A stretch of DNA of 64,000 nucleotides from CAWEQO01 sp963811225 (GCA_963811225.1 CAWEQO010000007.1:186001-250000); one strand, 5' to 3'; shown: positions 24,612-37,661, counted from the first letter of the stretch. Made by a program: numbers and translations. The notes: a model not told the origin generated them from the sequence alone.

Positions 24612-25814
24612 CTACTTAATGATCTTCGTAATAACGCCGGAAGCAACCGTAAGGCCGCCTTCGCGAATAGCAAACTTCGAGCCCTGCTCCAAGGCTACCG
24701 GCACGATCAGTTCGGCCAGCATATTGATGTTGTCGCCCGGCATCACCATCTCGACGCCTTCCGGCAGATCGATCGAGCCGGTCACGTCCATCGTGCGGAT
24801 GTAGAACTGGGGGCGATAGCCGGGGAAGAACGGTTTGTGCCGCCCGCCCTCTTCACGCCGCAGAACGTACACCTGCGCTTCGAACTTGGTGTGCGGGGTG
24901 ATGCTGCCCGGCTTGGCGATGACCATGCCGCGCTCCACATCCGTGCGCTCGATACCGCGCAGCAGCAGGCCCAGGTTATCACCGGCCAACCCCGCATCCA
25001 GGGTCTTGTGGAACATTTCCACACCGGTCACCACGCTGTTCATGTTCTTCTCGCGCAGGCCAACGATCTCGATCTGCTCGCCGACTTTGACCTGACCACG
25101 GTCGACACGCCCGGTTACTACCGTGCCGCGACCCTTGATCGAGAAGACATCTTCCACCGACATCATGAACGGCTTGTCGATCTCGCGCTCGGGCTGCGGG
25201 ATGTACTCATCCACAACCTTGAGCAGTTCTTTGATCGAGGCGTACTCGGGGGCTTCTGGGTCGGTCGAGGTGCTCTCCAGCGCTTCCAGAGCGCTGCCGC
25301 GCACGATCGGAACATCGTCGCCCGGGTAGCCGTAGTCGCTCAGCATTTCGCGCAGCTCCAACTCCACCAGCTCGAGCAGCTCGGGGTCGTTCATCTGATC
25401 GATCTTGTTCAGATAAACCACGATCGAGGGCACTTCCACCTGGCGGGCCAGGAGCACGTGCTCTTTGGTCTGCGGCATGGGGCCGTCGGGAGCTGCCACC
25501 ACCAGGATGGCGCCGTCGACCTGGGCCGCACCGGTGATCATGTTTTTGATGTAGTCGCGGTGACCCGGCATATCGACGTGAGCGTAATGCCGGTTCTCGG
25601 TCTCGTATTCGACGTGGGCAATGTTGATGGTAATGCCGCGCGCCTTCTCTTCCGGGGCGTTGTCGATCGAGTCGTAGGCCCGGTACTCTGCCTCACCCAA
25701 AAAGCTGCAGTACTTGGTGATTGCAGCCGTAAGGGTCGTCTTACCATGGTCAATGTGCCCCATGGTGCCCACATTCAGGTGGGGCTTGTTTCGCTCAAAT
25801 TTCTGCTTTCCCAT
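24612..25814 (-). CDS. tuf: Elongation factor Tu
   Basis: GTPase that delivers aminoacyl-tRNA to the ribosome. 400 residues. G1 GHIDHGKTT (about 18-26), G3 region DMPGHRDYIKNM with the catalytic His, G4 NKID, and domain 2/3 motifs RGTVVTGRVDRGQVKVG and the C-terminal EGGLTVASGVITKI. In the G3 motif the usual DCPGHADY is DMPGHRDY, a Cys-to-Met and Ala-to-Arg change. It lies between fusA and rpsJ. Confidence 0.97.
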   Translation of the reverse strand: MGKQKFERNKPHLNVGTMGHIDHGKTTLTAAITKYCSFLGEAEYRAYDSIDNAPEEKARGITINIAHVEYETENRHYAHVDMPGHRDYIKNMITGAAQVDGAILVVAAPDGPMPQTKEHVLLARQVEVPSIVVYLNKIDQMNDPELLELVELELREMLSDYGYPGDDVPIVRGSALEALESTSTDPEAPEYASIKELLKVVDEYIPQPEREIDKPFMMSVEDVFSIKGRGTVVTGRVDRGQVKVGEQIEIVGLREKNMNSVVTGVEMFHKTLDAGLAGDNLGLLLRGIERTDVERGMVIAKPGSITPHTKFEAQVYVLRREEGGRHKPFFPGYRPQFYIRTMDVTGSIDLPEGVEMVMPGDNINMLAELIVPVALEQGSKFAIREGGLTVASGVITKIIK

Positions 25815-25860
25815 TCGATCAAAATCTCCTTGATGAATAAACCAAAAATGAACTCAGTTC

Positions 25861-27933
25861 TTATGGGTTGAGAATCTTCTGTGTAACTGACTCGGAAACG
25901 GGCGCGTAATGATCGAATTCCATCGAAAAAACACCACGCCCTTGGGTTGCGGAACGGATCTCCGTTGCGTAACCAAACATCTCGGCCAAGGGAACAAGCG
26001 CTCGCGCTGCTTGTGAATTACCCTGGCGCATATCAATTCCAAAAATCGTCGCCCGGCGTGCATTGAGCTGTCCCAACACCTCACCCAGGTACTCTTCGGG
26101 AATAATGGCTTCTACCTTCATGATCGGTTCGAGCAGCACCGGGGAACCCCGCTCTGCACCTTCTTTGAAGGCGAAGATGGAAGCCATCCGGAAGGCCATT
26201 TCGCTCGAGTCGACTTCATGGTACGAACCATCGGTCAGCGTGACTTTGATATCGGTCAGCGGGTAACCCGCTAAGATACCGCCTTCAGCTGCCTCGAAAA
26301 CGCCTCGCTCGATCGAGGGGATATACTCTTTCGGGATCGTACCGCCGCTAATCTTGTTCTCGAATTGAACGCCGCCGCCGCGATCCAGCGGTTCCATGTT
26401 GAACACCACGTGACCGTATTGGCCATGACCGCCTGTCTGCTTGACGTAGCGGTAATTGACCTTGATGACCGGGCGAGAGATGGTCTCACGATAAGCCACG
26501 CGCGGCCGGCCTACGTTTGCCTGGACGTGGAATTCCCGCAGCATCCGGTCGACCAGCACATCGAGGTGCAGTTCGCCCATGCCGGAGATGACCGTCTGAC
26601 CGGTGGTCTCGTCGGAACGCACCCGGAAAGTCGGGTCTTCTTCCGAGAGTTTGTGCAGGGCCTCACCCATTTTGCTCTGGTCGGCCGTGGTCTTGGGTTC
26701 GATAGCCACAGTGATCACCGGCTCCGGGAAGGAGATGCTCTCCAGGATGACCGGGTTGGCCTGATCGCACAAGGTGTCGCCGGTGAAGCTCTCTTTCAGC
26801 CCCAAAACAGCAGCGATATCGCCCGCATACACTTCGTCAACGTCTTCACGACGGTCGGCATACATGCGCAGCAGGCGGCCAATGCGCTCACGGCGCCGCT
26901 TGGCTGGGTTATAGACCATGGTACCTTGTTTAAGGATGCCGGAATAAACCCGGAAATAAGCCAGGCGTCCAACGTACGGGTCGGTGACAATCTTGAAGAC
27001 CAGCGCGCTCATCGGCGCATCATCTTCGGGGGGGCACATGACTTCTTCGTCAGTTTCTGGATTGGTGCCGACAACGTTGGGAACGTCGAGAGGAGAAGGC
27101 AGATAATCAATGACTGCATCCAGCAGCGGCTGCACGCCCTTATTCTTCAGCGAGGAGCCGCAGAATACCGGCGTGGCCAGGTTCTGGATGACAGCTCGGC
27201 GTAAGCCCGCTTTCAAGTCTTCGACCGTGAGCTCGTCGCCTTCCAGGAACTTGACGATCAACTCGTCATCCAGCTCGGCGATGCGCTCGATCAGTTCTTT
27301 GCGGGCGGCTTCGACTTCTTCTTCCAGTTTTTCTGGCACAGGAACGATCTCGAATTCTTTCCCGAGATTGTCACTCCATACCATCGTTTCACGCGTGAGC
27401 AGGTCTACAACCCCATGGAAATCGCTTTCTCGCCCGATCGGCAGTTGCATCGGGATGGGGTTGGCGCCCAGGCGCTCTTTAATGGACTTGATCGAATCCT
27501 CGTACGAGGCTCCGGTGCGGTCCATCTTATTAATAAAACAAATTCGCGGTACGTTATATCGGTCGGCCTGACGCCACACCGTTTCGCTTTGCGGCTCGAC
27601 GCCTTGGGTGGCATCGAAGACCACCAGGCCGCCGTCCAGCACGCGTAGGGAGCGTTGAACTTCAGCGGTGAAGTCGATGTGGCCGGGAGTATCAATGATG
27701 TTGACTTGATATCCCTTCCATTCGGCCGTAACCGCTGCAGAAACAATCGTGATGCCCCGTTCACGCTCCTGCACCATCCAGTCAGTGACTGTGGTGCCTT
27801 CGTCCACCGAGCCGAGTCGATAGGTCTTGCCCGTGTAGAACAAGATACGCTCGGTAGTGGTCGTTTTACCGGCGTCGATGTGGGCAATGATCCCAATATT
27901 TCGGTACCGCTCTAGCGGATGACTACGAGGCAT
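25861..27933 (-). CDS. fusA: Elongation factor G
   Basis: GTPase that drives tRNA-mRNA translocation and, with RRF, ribosome recycling. 690 residues with all five domains. G1 AHIDAGKTTTTERIL, G2 region with GTTVTDW, G3 DTPGHIDFT, G4 NKMDRTG, then domain IV with YRETISRP and GGHGQYGHVV and the C-terminal RSATQGRGVFSMEFDHY. It follows rpsG by 25 bases. Confidence 0.97.
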   Translation of the reverse strand: MPRSHPLERYRNIGIIAHIDAGKTTTTERILFYTGKTYRLGSVDEGTTVTDWMVQERERGITIVSAAVTAEWKGYQVNIIDTPGHIDFTAEVQRSLRVLDGGLVVFDATQGVEPQSETVWRQADRYNVPRICFINKMDRTGASYEDSIKSIKERLGANPIPMQLPIGRESDFHGVVDLLTRETMVWSDNLGKEFEIVPVPEKLEEEVEAARKELIERIAELDDELIVKFLEGDELTVEDLKAGLRRAVIQNLATPVFCGSSLKNKGVQPLLDAVIDYLPSPLDVPNVVGTNPETDEEVMCPPEDDAPMSALVFKIVTDPYVGRLAYFRVYSGILKQGTMVYNPAKRRRERIGRLLRMYADRREDVDEVYAGDIAAVLGLKESFTGDTLCDQANPVILESISFPEPVITVAIEPKTTADQSKMGEALHKLSEEDPTFRVRSDETTGQTVISGMGELHLDVLVDRMLREFHVQANVGRPRVAYRETISRPVIKVNYRYVKQTGGHGQYGHVVFNMEPLDRGGGVQFENKISGGTIPKEYIPSIERGVFEAAEGGILAGYPLTDIKVTLTDGSYHEVDSSEMAFRMASIFAFKEGAERGSPVLLEPIMKVEAIIPEEYLGEVLGQLNARRATIFGIDMRQGNSQAARALVPLAEMFGYATEIRSATQGRGVFSMEFDHYAPVSESVTQKILNP

Positions 27934-27958
27934 TGCGGACTACCCAGCCAATCTCAGA

Positions 27959-28426
27959 TTAAACTCTGTAATGCGAAAAGGCGCGGTTGGCTTCTGCCAT
28001 TCGGTGCGTCTCTTCGCGCTTGCGGACGGAACTGCCCTGGTTGTTGGCAGCGTCCATGATCTCACCGGACAGCTTTTCGGCAAAGGATTTGCCGCTGCGG
28101 GCACGGGAGGAATCGATAATCCAGCGCATCGCCAGGGTTAACCGGCGCGAGCCAGGAACTTCCATAGGAACCTGATAGGTGGCGCCACCGACACGGCGGG
28201 GGCGGACTTCCATCATCGGGCTGACATTTTTGATCGCCTGATCGAGCACCTCAATAGGGTCTCGCCCGGTGCGCTGCTGGACAATCTCCAAGGCATTATA
28301 CATCGAGCTGGTGGCGGTGCTCTTCTTGCCGCGCTTCATGATACGGTTGATCAGAAGCTGCACGAGTACGTTGTTGTAACGCACATCAGGCAGAGTTACA
28401 CGCTTTTCGGGTTTCGTTCTTCGCAT
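27959..28426 (-). CDS. rpsG: 30S ribosomal protein S7 (uS7)
   Basis: Primary 16S rRNA binding protein that nucleates the head; in E. coli it represses the str operon. 155 residues. RNNVLVQLLINRIMKRGKKS, VRPRRVGGATYQVPMEV, RWIIDSSRARSGKSF and KREETHRMAEANRAFSHYR are diagnostic. Normal rpsL-rpsG-fusA order. Confidence 0.97.
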   Translation of the reverse strand: MRRTKPEKRVTLPDVRYNNVLVQLLINRIMKRGKKSTATSSMYNALEIVQQRTGRDPIEVLDQAIKNVSPMMEVRPRRVGGATYQVPMEVPGSRRLTLAMRWIIDSSRARSGKSFAEKLSGEIMDAANNQGSSVRKREETHRMAEANRAFSHYRV

Positions 28427-28461
28427 TCAAACTTCTCCATCAATTCCAGAAAAAGCTAAGT

Positions 28462-28878
28462 TTACTTAGGGCGCTTCGTTCCATACTTCGAACGGCCCTG
28501 AGCGCGTTTGTTGACGCCGGTGGTATCCAGCGTTCCACGGACAATATGATAGCGAACGCCTGGCAGGTCTTTCACACGGCCGCCGCGCACCAGCACAACG
28601 GAGTGCTCCTGCAGTTGATGGCCTTCGCCGGGGATGTAGGCGGTCACTTCGACGCCATTGGTCAGGCGAACACGGGCGATCTTGCGCAGCGCCGAGTTCG
28701 GCTTCTTGGGGGTCATGGTTCTCACGACCGTGCAAACACCCCGCTTCTGGGGCGCGCCCTGCTCAAGGCGGTGGCGGCGCTGCTTCAGCGAGTTCAGTGT
28801 GTACTGAAAGGCAGGCGCTTTACTCTTCGATTTCTTGGTTTTGCGACCCTTGCGGATCAATTGATTAATCGTTGGCAC
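28462..28878 (-). CDS. rpsL: 30S ribosomal protein S12 (uS12)
   Basis: Decoding-centre protein and streptomycin-resistance locus. 138 residues. PTINQLIRKGRKTKKSKSKA, CTVVRTMTPKKPNSALRKIA and GEGHQLQEHSVVLVRGGRVK are present. The lysines at the positions of E. coli Lys43 (TPKKPNS) and Lys88 (GRVKDLPG) are both wild type, so no streptomycin-resistant form is predicted. First gene of the str operon. Confidence 0.97.
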   Translation of the reverse strand: MPTINQLIRKGRKTKKSKSKAPAFQYTLNSLKQRRHRLEQGAPQKRGVCTVVRTMTPKKPNSALRKIARVRLTNGVEVTAYIPGEGHQLQEHSVVLVRGGRVKDLPGVRYHIVRGTLDTTGVNKRAQGRSKYGTKRPK

Positions 28879-28944
28879 TCTTTGCCTCCAAAACTATTCC
28901 GGTGACGAATTTCTCGTCCTTCTGAAAACATTTTTCCATTAAGG

Positions 28945-28970
28945 GAGGCCATCATCGCGATGATGGCCTC
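28945..28970 (-). promoter_or_regulatory. Perfect 13-bp hairpin in the str-operon leader
   Basis: GAGGCCATCATCG and its complement stand back to back, so the hairpin tip uses the central CGCG bases. It lies between the str promoter (29030-29058) and rpsL, 67 bases before the rpsL ATG. The RNA after it is only weakly U-rich. It could terminate rpoB read-through, attenuate the str operon or act as a ribosomal-protein binding leader; the sequence does not decide. Confidence 0.55.
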
Positions 28971-29029
28971 ACCTTATTCAACTTTACGGGCCAATGAGGA
29001 TCTGCCCCATGTACGCGGCACGAGGGACG

Positions 29030-29058
29030 ATTATATCATGACCCAAAATGAGCGTCAA
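29030..29058 (-). promoter_or_regulatory. Sigma-70 promoter of the str operon (rpsL-rpsG-fusA-tuf-rpsJ)
   Basis: TTGACG (29053-29058) is followed after exactly 17 bases by a perfect TATAAT (29030-29035) on the minus strand. The predicted start near 29023 gives a leader of about 145 bases before rpsL. It stands 13 bases past the rpoB stop codon. Confidence 0.85.
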
Positions 29059-29070
29059 GGCGAGCTCCTA

Positions 29071-32992
<3,922 letters not shown>

Positions 32993-33085
32993 AGGTTTCT
33001 CCTAAAAAATTTTTAAACCTGGCTGAAAAGAACAAACCATTACATCAGAAAAGGCTTACCCCCTTGAAGGGATGCGCAAACGCAA

Positions 33086-33114
33086 ATTATAACAAGCCTG
33101 ACGTAAAAGGTCAA
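33086..33114 (-). promoter_or_regulatory. Sigma-70 promoter of rpoB
   Basis: TTGACC (33109-33114), a 17-base spacer and a perfect TATAAT (33086-33091) on the minus strand, about 90 bases before the rpoB start at 32992. The whole 33000-33150 gap is AT-rich. Confidence 0.87.
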
Positions 33115-33154
33115 GTTAATTTAAGATTTCTAATCGCGACAGTTTAGAATTGCT

Positions 33155-33793
33155 CTACCGGATAGGCATCCATCTTCGATTTTCAAGACGGGCTCCGGTT
33201 AATTCGATAACATCCCCCTGAACCGATCCGTCTCCCGCTATCTGTAAGACCCCATAGGTTGGATTTGCTCCTTCGTAGGGAATTACGCTGGCCGAACCGG
33301 GGTTAAAGATGAGCCGGCCATGCTCCCATAGGTTTACCGGCCGGTGGGTGTGTCCAAACACCAAAACCTTTGCGGAAGGCTCAATCGCGCGAAAGGCGCG
33401 AAGATAGCGTTCCAGCCGATAGCCCTGCGTAAGATAATACCACTTATCTCGAAAATAGGGAAGGAATCCGAAATGTCCGTGCAGTAAAATGATCGATATT
33501 TGCCCAATTTGGATCGTTTCCGACATGGACAAATTCCGATTGCCGAACAGCCAATCCCGGTTGCCGCGCACCGCCGTGACCGGGGCAACTTCTCTCAGCT
33601 GCTCTAGCACCACGGGTGAGCAAACGTCACCGGCGTGCAAGATGCGCTGCACGCCGGCGGCTTGTAAATGCGGAATTAACGCCGGGTGCAGATCCACGGC
33701 CCGGTCGGGCACATGGGTATCAGCGACGACTGCGATGCGAACAACACCGCTTTGTTCGTCACTCACGCCCTTGCCCGGCCGTCTGGCTCCCAT
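33155..33793 (-). CDS. YfcE/MJ0936-type metallophosphoesterase
   Basis: Predicted dinuclear-metal phosphodiesterase of about 200 residues. All ligand motifs are seen in order: ADTHV (D-x-H), HAGDV (GD), RGNRDW (GNxD), LLHGH and FGHTHRPV (GHTH), then FNPGSAS. The ATG at 33793 lies inside the upstream HAD gene; a GTG at 33766 that just overlaps that stop is an equally good or better start. The two genes form a unit upstream of rpoB. Natural substrate unknown. Confidence 0.85.
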   Translation of the reverse strand: MGARRPGKGVSDEQSGVVRIAVVADTHVPDRAVDLHPALIPHLQAAGVQRILHAGDVCSPVVLEQLREVAPVTAVRGNRDWLFGNRNLSMSETIQIGQISIILLHGHFGFLPYFRDKWYYLTQGYRLERYLRAFRAIEPSAKVLVFGHTHRPVNLWEHGRLIFNPGSASVIPYEGANPTYGVLQIAGDGSVQGDVIELTGARLENRRWMPIR

Positions 33794-34406
33794 CGATACC
33801 CAGCAAATCCTCTAAGTCAGCGATGGCCTGTTCCCGGCTTTTGAATTGGATGGCGTGCAACCCGATCTCGCGTGCCGCCTTGACATTCCTGTCAAAGTCG
33901 TCGATGAAGACCGCTTGGTGCGGCTCCACCCCCAACTGCTCCAGGATCAAATGGTAGATGGCCGTATCCGGCTTGGCCAGCCCCACCTCGGATGAGAAGA
34001 TAATCACATCGAAGGCATCCAGGAATGAATACTGCCCCCCCAACGATGCGCGCGCCCCGTTCCAGGCGTTGCTCAGCAGCCCGATCTGGTACTTGCCGCG
34101 CAGCGAGCGGATGTAATTCAGCAGCTGCTCGTCCAGGCGATCGTCCTCCCAAAAGGCTTTTTTAAACGCCTGCTTCTCCTGCTCATCCATGCCAAAACGC
34201 TCGGCCACGTGGTTCCAAACTTCTTCCTCTTCCAACTCTCCCAGCGTGGACTTATCGGATATATCCGAGACGAACACCGCCTCGCTCAACTCGTCGAGGG
34301 TGATGCCATACTTGTCCGCCAGCTTCTGGCGCGAGGCTTGGCTCTCGGTGCGCAGCAGCACACCGCCAACGTCAAAAATGACCGCTTTGATTTCTTTCTG
34401 CTCCAT
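33759..34406 (-). CDS. HAD-superfamily (subfamily IA) phosphatase, YihX-like
   Basis: 215-residue Rossmann-type phosphohydrolase. Motif I is FDVGGVLL, with the nucleophile Asp but Gly at the usual second Asp, as in YihX-type enzymes. Motif II LLSNA, motif III Lys in AKPDTAIY, and motif IV FIDDFDRN follow. A helical cap lies between about 20 and 95. It overlaps the phosphoesterase gene downstream. Substrate unknown. Confidence 0.85.
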   Translation of the reverse strand: MEQKEIKAVIFDVGGVLLRTESQASRQKLADKYGITLDELSEAVFVSDISDKSTLGELEEEEVWNHVAERFGMDEQEKQAFKKAFWEDDRLDEQLLNYIRSLRGKYQIGLLSNAWNGARASLGGQYSFLDAFDVIIFSSEVGLAKPDTAIYHLILEQLGVEPHQAVFIDDFDRNVKAAREIGLHAIQFKSREQAIADLEDLLGIDGSQTAGQGRE

Positions 34407-34714
34407 CTAAAAATCCTACCCTTTTTATAAAATCGATCTTGCGCCCCCAAATCATGACTCCCTTATATGGAACGCTACCGGGTAGTATACCCTATAGATG
34501 AACGGATTCATTCAAAACGCGTAGATTTCTTGTGTGCTGGCGGGGTAGTTACGCTACCTATACGCAATATGTCTTGGCTCTTCTGCGCACTCCGAAGGGC
34601 ATAAGTTAACAGATTGTTAATAACGTGTTACAATAATTTTCCTGCAAGATTAAATCTTCGTTTTTCCAGGCCGGGAAGATCCCTCCAGGCAGGGCCGGTG
34701 GCAGAGGGAGCTGC
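34407..34714. other. Divergent intergenic region (308 bp)
   Basis: It holds the plus-strand promoter of the phosphate pair (34606-34634) and an AT-rich stretch after the HAD gene start. Near 34496-34560 there are two overlapping short inverted repeats of the form GGTAGT/ACTACC and TAGCGTAA-like words. No open frame or strong terminator is seen. Confidence 0.5.
34606..34634 (+). promoter_or_regulatory. Promoter of the DUF47-Pit operon
   Basis: TTAACA (34606-34611), a 17-base spacer and TACAAT (34629-34634). The start point near 34641 gives a 74-base leader. No Pho-box repeat was recognised. Confidence 0.75.
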
Positions 34715-35344
34715 ATGAGCATTCGAGACATTTTTAAGCCAAAACCAAACAAATTCATCCAGCTATTATTAGAACAGACCAATTTGACAGTCAAAGGTCT
34801 GGAGCAGTTAAACGAATACTTGGAAAAGCGGGATTCAAAAGTATCCAAAAAGCTTGCGGAAACCGAAAAGAAAGCGGACGAGGTCCGGCGGGTGTTGATC
34901 GAAGAGCTGATGCGTACCTTCGTCACGCCCTTCGACCGCGAGGACATCTTCAGCCTGTCACGCGAGATCGACGACATTCTGGATTATGCCAACAGCACCG
35001 CCGACGAGATGGAGATCCTGGGCGTAAAGCCCACCCAGTACATGCAGCGGATGGCCAGCCTGTTGTACGAGGCGTCGGTGGAAATCCAATTGGCCGTGCA
35101 GCGTTTTCAAGACCGCCATTATACAGTGGCAAACGAGCACGTCCAGCGCGCCAAGGCGCTGGAGAACCGGGTGGAAACGGTTTACCGCGAAGCCCTGGCC
35201 GACCTGTTCACCGGGCCAAAGGATATCGATCACGTGATGGGCATGTTGAAGGCCCGCGAAATTTACCGACACCTGAGCAACGCTGCCGACCGGGGGGATA
35301 TGGCGGCTAACGTTGTGGCGGACGTGATCATGAAGATTTCATAG
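34715..35344 (+). CDS. DUF47 family protein, PhoU-like accessory of the Pit transporter
   Basis: 209-residue all-helical protein. The pattern EYLEKRDSKVSKKLAETEKKAD, TPFDREDIFSLSREIDDILD and the paired acidic/His helices match DUF47 (PhoU-related), where acidic clusters bind metal ions. GGGAG lies six bases before the ATG. It stands 10 bases before a Pit-type permease gene, the usual partner, and probably regulates its activity. Confidence 0.9.
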   Translation: MSIRDIFKPKPNKFIQLLLEQTNLTVKGLEQLNEYLEKRDSKVSKKLAETEKKADEVRRVLIEELMRTFVTPFDREDIFSLSREIDDILDYANSTADEMEILGVKPTQYMQRMASLLYEASVEIQLAVQRFQDRHYTVANEHVQRAKALENRVETVYREALADLFTGPKDIDHVMGMLKAREIYRHLSNAADRGDMAANVVADVIMKIS

Positions 35345-35354
35345 CCAGGTTGGC

Positions 35355-36335
35355 ATGGTAACACTGATCATCCTCATCATCCTGGCGTTGGTTTACGATT
35401 TCCTCAATGGCTATAACAACTCCGGAAGCATCGTAGCGACAATTATCTCGACGCGGGCCATGGCGCCGCGCGCCGCTCTGACCCTGACGGCCATCGCCGA
35501 ATTCGTCGGGCCGTTTTTGTTTGGCGTGGCGGTGGCGCGCACGATTGGCGCGGGCATCGTACCGCCCGAGGCGGTTACCCCCAATGTGATCGTAGCAGCG
35601 CTGGTCAGCGCCATCTCGTGGGGTTTCTTCACCTGGTTTTTCGGCATTCCCAGCAGTTCTTCTCACGCCTTAATTGGTGGACTGATCGGCTCGGTGGGCG
35701 TTAGCATTGGGCTGAACTCCATCCGGCTGGGCGGGCTGACTGTGCTGCTGGTGGCGCTGTTCGCTTCCCCGGTCATCAGCCTGTTCGTCGGGTACGCTTT
35801 CACTCAATTGGTGTACTTCCTGGCACGCAAAGCGACGCCGCGGATCAACCAGTTTTTCAATAACGCCCAGATCGTGACCGGCGTTACCCTGGCGCTCAGC
35901 CACGGCACCAACGACGCTCAGAAAACGATGGCTATGATCACCCTCAGCTTGATGGCAGCCGGCTTTCTAGAGGACTTCCGGGTGCTTCCGTGGGTCGTAG
36001 CTATCAGCGCAGGCGGGATCGCCTTGGGAACGAGCGTTGGCGGCTGGCGCATGATCCGAACCGTGGGCGGCAGGTTCTACCGCATCCGTCCGGTGCACGG
36101 TTTTTCCACGCAGGTGTCGTCGGCGCTGGTGATTTTGACCGCGGCGCTGCTGGGTGGCCCGGTTAGCACTTCGCAGGTGATCAGCTCGGCAATCCTGGGT
36201 GTGGGGGCTGCCGACCGCAAGAGCATGGTGCGTTGGGGCGTGGCGGCCAATATCGTCGTCGCCTGGATGCTCACCATCCCGGTCACGGCTTTGCTGGCGG
36301 CGCTGGTGTACACCTTGATCAATCTGGTTCAGTAG
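35355..36335 (+). CDS. Inorganic phosphate transporter, PiT family
   Basis: 326-residue membrane protein that takes up phosphate with a cation. Two inverted halves carry the PiT repeats: DFLNGYNNSGSIVAT near the N-terminus and SHGTNDAQKTMAMI in the middle, with GTSVGGWRMIRTVGG after it. About nine to ten helices are visible. The first repeat has NNSGS where classical Pit has a HDxAN-like set, so the ion preference may differ. Operon with the DUF47 gene. Confidence 0.92.
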   Translation: MVTLIILIILALVYDFLNGYNNSGSIVATIISTRAMAPRAALTLTAIAEFVGPFLFGVAVARTIGAGIVPPEAVTPNVIVAALVSAISWGFFTWFFGIPSSSSHALIGGLIGSVGVSIGLNSIRLGGLTVLLVALFASPVISLFVGYAFTQLVYFLARKATPRINQFFNNAQIVTGVTLALSHGTNDAQKTMAMITLSLMAAGFLEDFRVLPWVVAISAGGIALGTSVGGWRMIRTVGGRFYRIRPVHGFSTQVSSALVILTAALLGGPVSTSQVISSAILGVGAADRKSMVRWGVAANIVVAWMLTIPVTALLAALVYTLINLVQ

Positions 36336-36389
36336 GCCGCCGCCCAAGATCATCCAGCAGGGCGGAATGTTTGAGGAAGATCCCCTGTC

Positions 36390-36417
36390 TTTACAAAAAA
36401 ACGAATTGTGATATGAT
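36390..36417 (+). promoter_or_regulatory. Promoter of the M23 peptidase gene
   Basis: TTTACA (36390-36395), 16 bases and TATGAT (36412-36417). The predicted start near 36424 leaves a leader of only about 17 bases, with AGAGG before the ATG. Confidence 0.65.
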
Positions 36418-36440
36418 GAAAACCAGAGGATACCACTTCT

Positions 36441-37661
36441 ATGCCCGAAGACGATTCGACATCGAGCGCCATAGACCAGTACGATGCCGCTGAAGAGAGC
36501 CTGAACGAGCAACCCTCTTCTAAAAAAGAGCGGCAGAGCTGGGCGCAAATATGGGAAAGCCTGCTGCGATTAGGACTGGGGGAAGCAACTTTGCGGGCAG
36601 GCACAGGCCTGGCTTCGATCGTATTGATTCTCCTGGTGATCTGGATTATGAGCAGTTTCTATCTCAAAGGCGATGTGACTACCAGCCAGGAAGCAGCCAT
36701 GGCCGCTCCTTTGCCGACAGCGACCGATCCAGTGAAAGCCCCGGCTTTCCAATCGGTCGAAACGGGCAGCCAGGTAAAAGGCATCGTACGTCTGGTTCAG
36801 CTGCACACCACCTTCCCAGCCCGACCGCGCTTCGATATTACCAAATACATCGTCCAAACTGGCGACACGATTACCGGGATCGCCGAAAAATATAATCTCA
36901 AACCCTCCACCATCCTGCTTGGCAATTATTACATCTTGGCCGACGACCCACACCGCTTGTTACCCGGTCAGGAGCTGAATATCTTACCGGCGGATGGTTT
37001 GCTGTATGACTGGCATGAAGGCGACGGCTTGAACGGTGTGGCCAAGTTCTTCAAGGTTGAACCGGAAGACATCATCAACTGGCCGGGGAATAATCTCAAC
37101 CCAGATACGCTTGGCGATTTGTCAAATCCAGACATCGCCGCCGGGACCGAGCTGTTCGTGCCGAACGGGGAGCGCGAATTTGTCAGCTTCTCGGCGCCGC
37201 GCATCACCCGTGACAACCCGAGTGTGGCGAAGCTGATGGGCCCAGGCTCGTGCGGGCAGGTGATGGACGGACCGATCGGCTCGGGTGCATTCATCTGGCC
37301 GACCAACCAGCACTACCTGTCCGGCTACGATTACTCCCCAGAGACGAACCACCGCGGCATCGATGTCGCCGGTCATCTGGGCGACAACCTCTATGCTGCG
37401 GATGGGGGGGTGGTGGTGTATGCCGGTTGGAACGATTGGGGCTATGGCAACGTGATCGTGATTGACCACGGCACCGGCTGGCAGACCCTGTACGCTCACA
37501 TGAGCAGCTTGAACCTGGGCTGCGGCTCGTACGTCTATCAGGGCGACGTGATCGGCGCCATGGGTAGCACCGGCAATTCCTCCGGCCCGCACCTGCACTT
37601 CGAGATGCTCAGCGACGTGTACGGCAAGGCCAACCCATGGAACTTCCTTCCCCCACCGTAA
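36441..37661 (+). CDS. Membrane-anchored LysM and M23 peptidoglycan endopeptidase
   Basis: 406-residue cell-wall protein. A charged cytoplasmic N-terminus (about 1-50) is followed by one membrane helix (about 58-76), a linker, a LysM domain (about 138-183, YIVQTGDTITGIAEKYNL) and possibly a second degenerate LysM (about 190-240). The C-terminal M23 (LytM) zinc domain (about 285-400) has the ligands in NHRGIDVAG (His, Asp) and HLHFE (His). It cleaves peptide cross-links in peptidoglycan. Its stop codon is the first base triplet of the 101-bp palindrome. Confidence 0.9.
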   Translation: MPEDDSTSSAIDQYDAAEESLNEQPSSKKERQSWAQIWESLLRLGLGEATLRAGTGLASIVLILLVIWIMSSFYLKGDVTTSQEAAMAAPLPTATDPVKAPAFQSVETGSQVKGIVRLVQLHTTFPARPRFDITKYIVQTGDTITGIAEKYNLKPSTILLGNYYILADDPHRLLPGQELNILPADGLLYDWHEGDGLNGVAKFFKVEPEDIINWPGNNLNPDTLGDLSNPDIAAGTELFVPNGEREFVSFSAPRITRDNPSVAKLMGPGSCGQVMDGPIGSGAFIWPTNQHYLSGYDYSPETNHRGIDVAGHLGDNLYAADGGVVVYAGWNDWGYGNVIVIDHGTGWQTLYAHMSSLNLGCGSYVYQGDVIGAMGSTGNSSGPHLHFEMLSDVYGKANPWNFLPPP

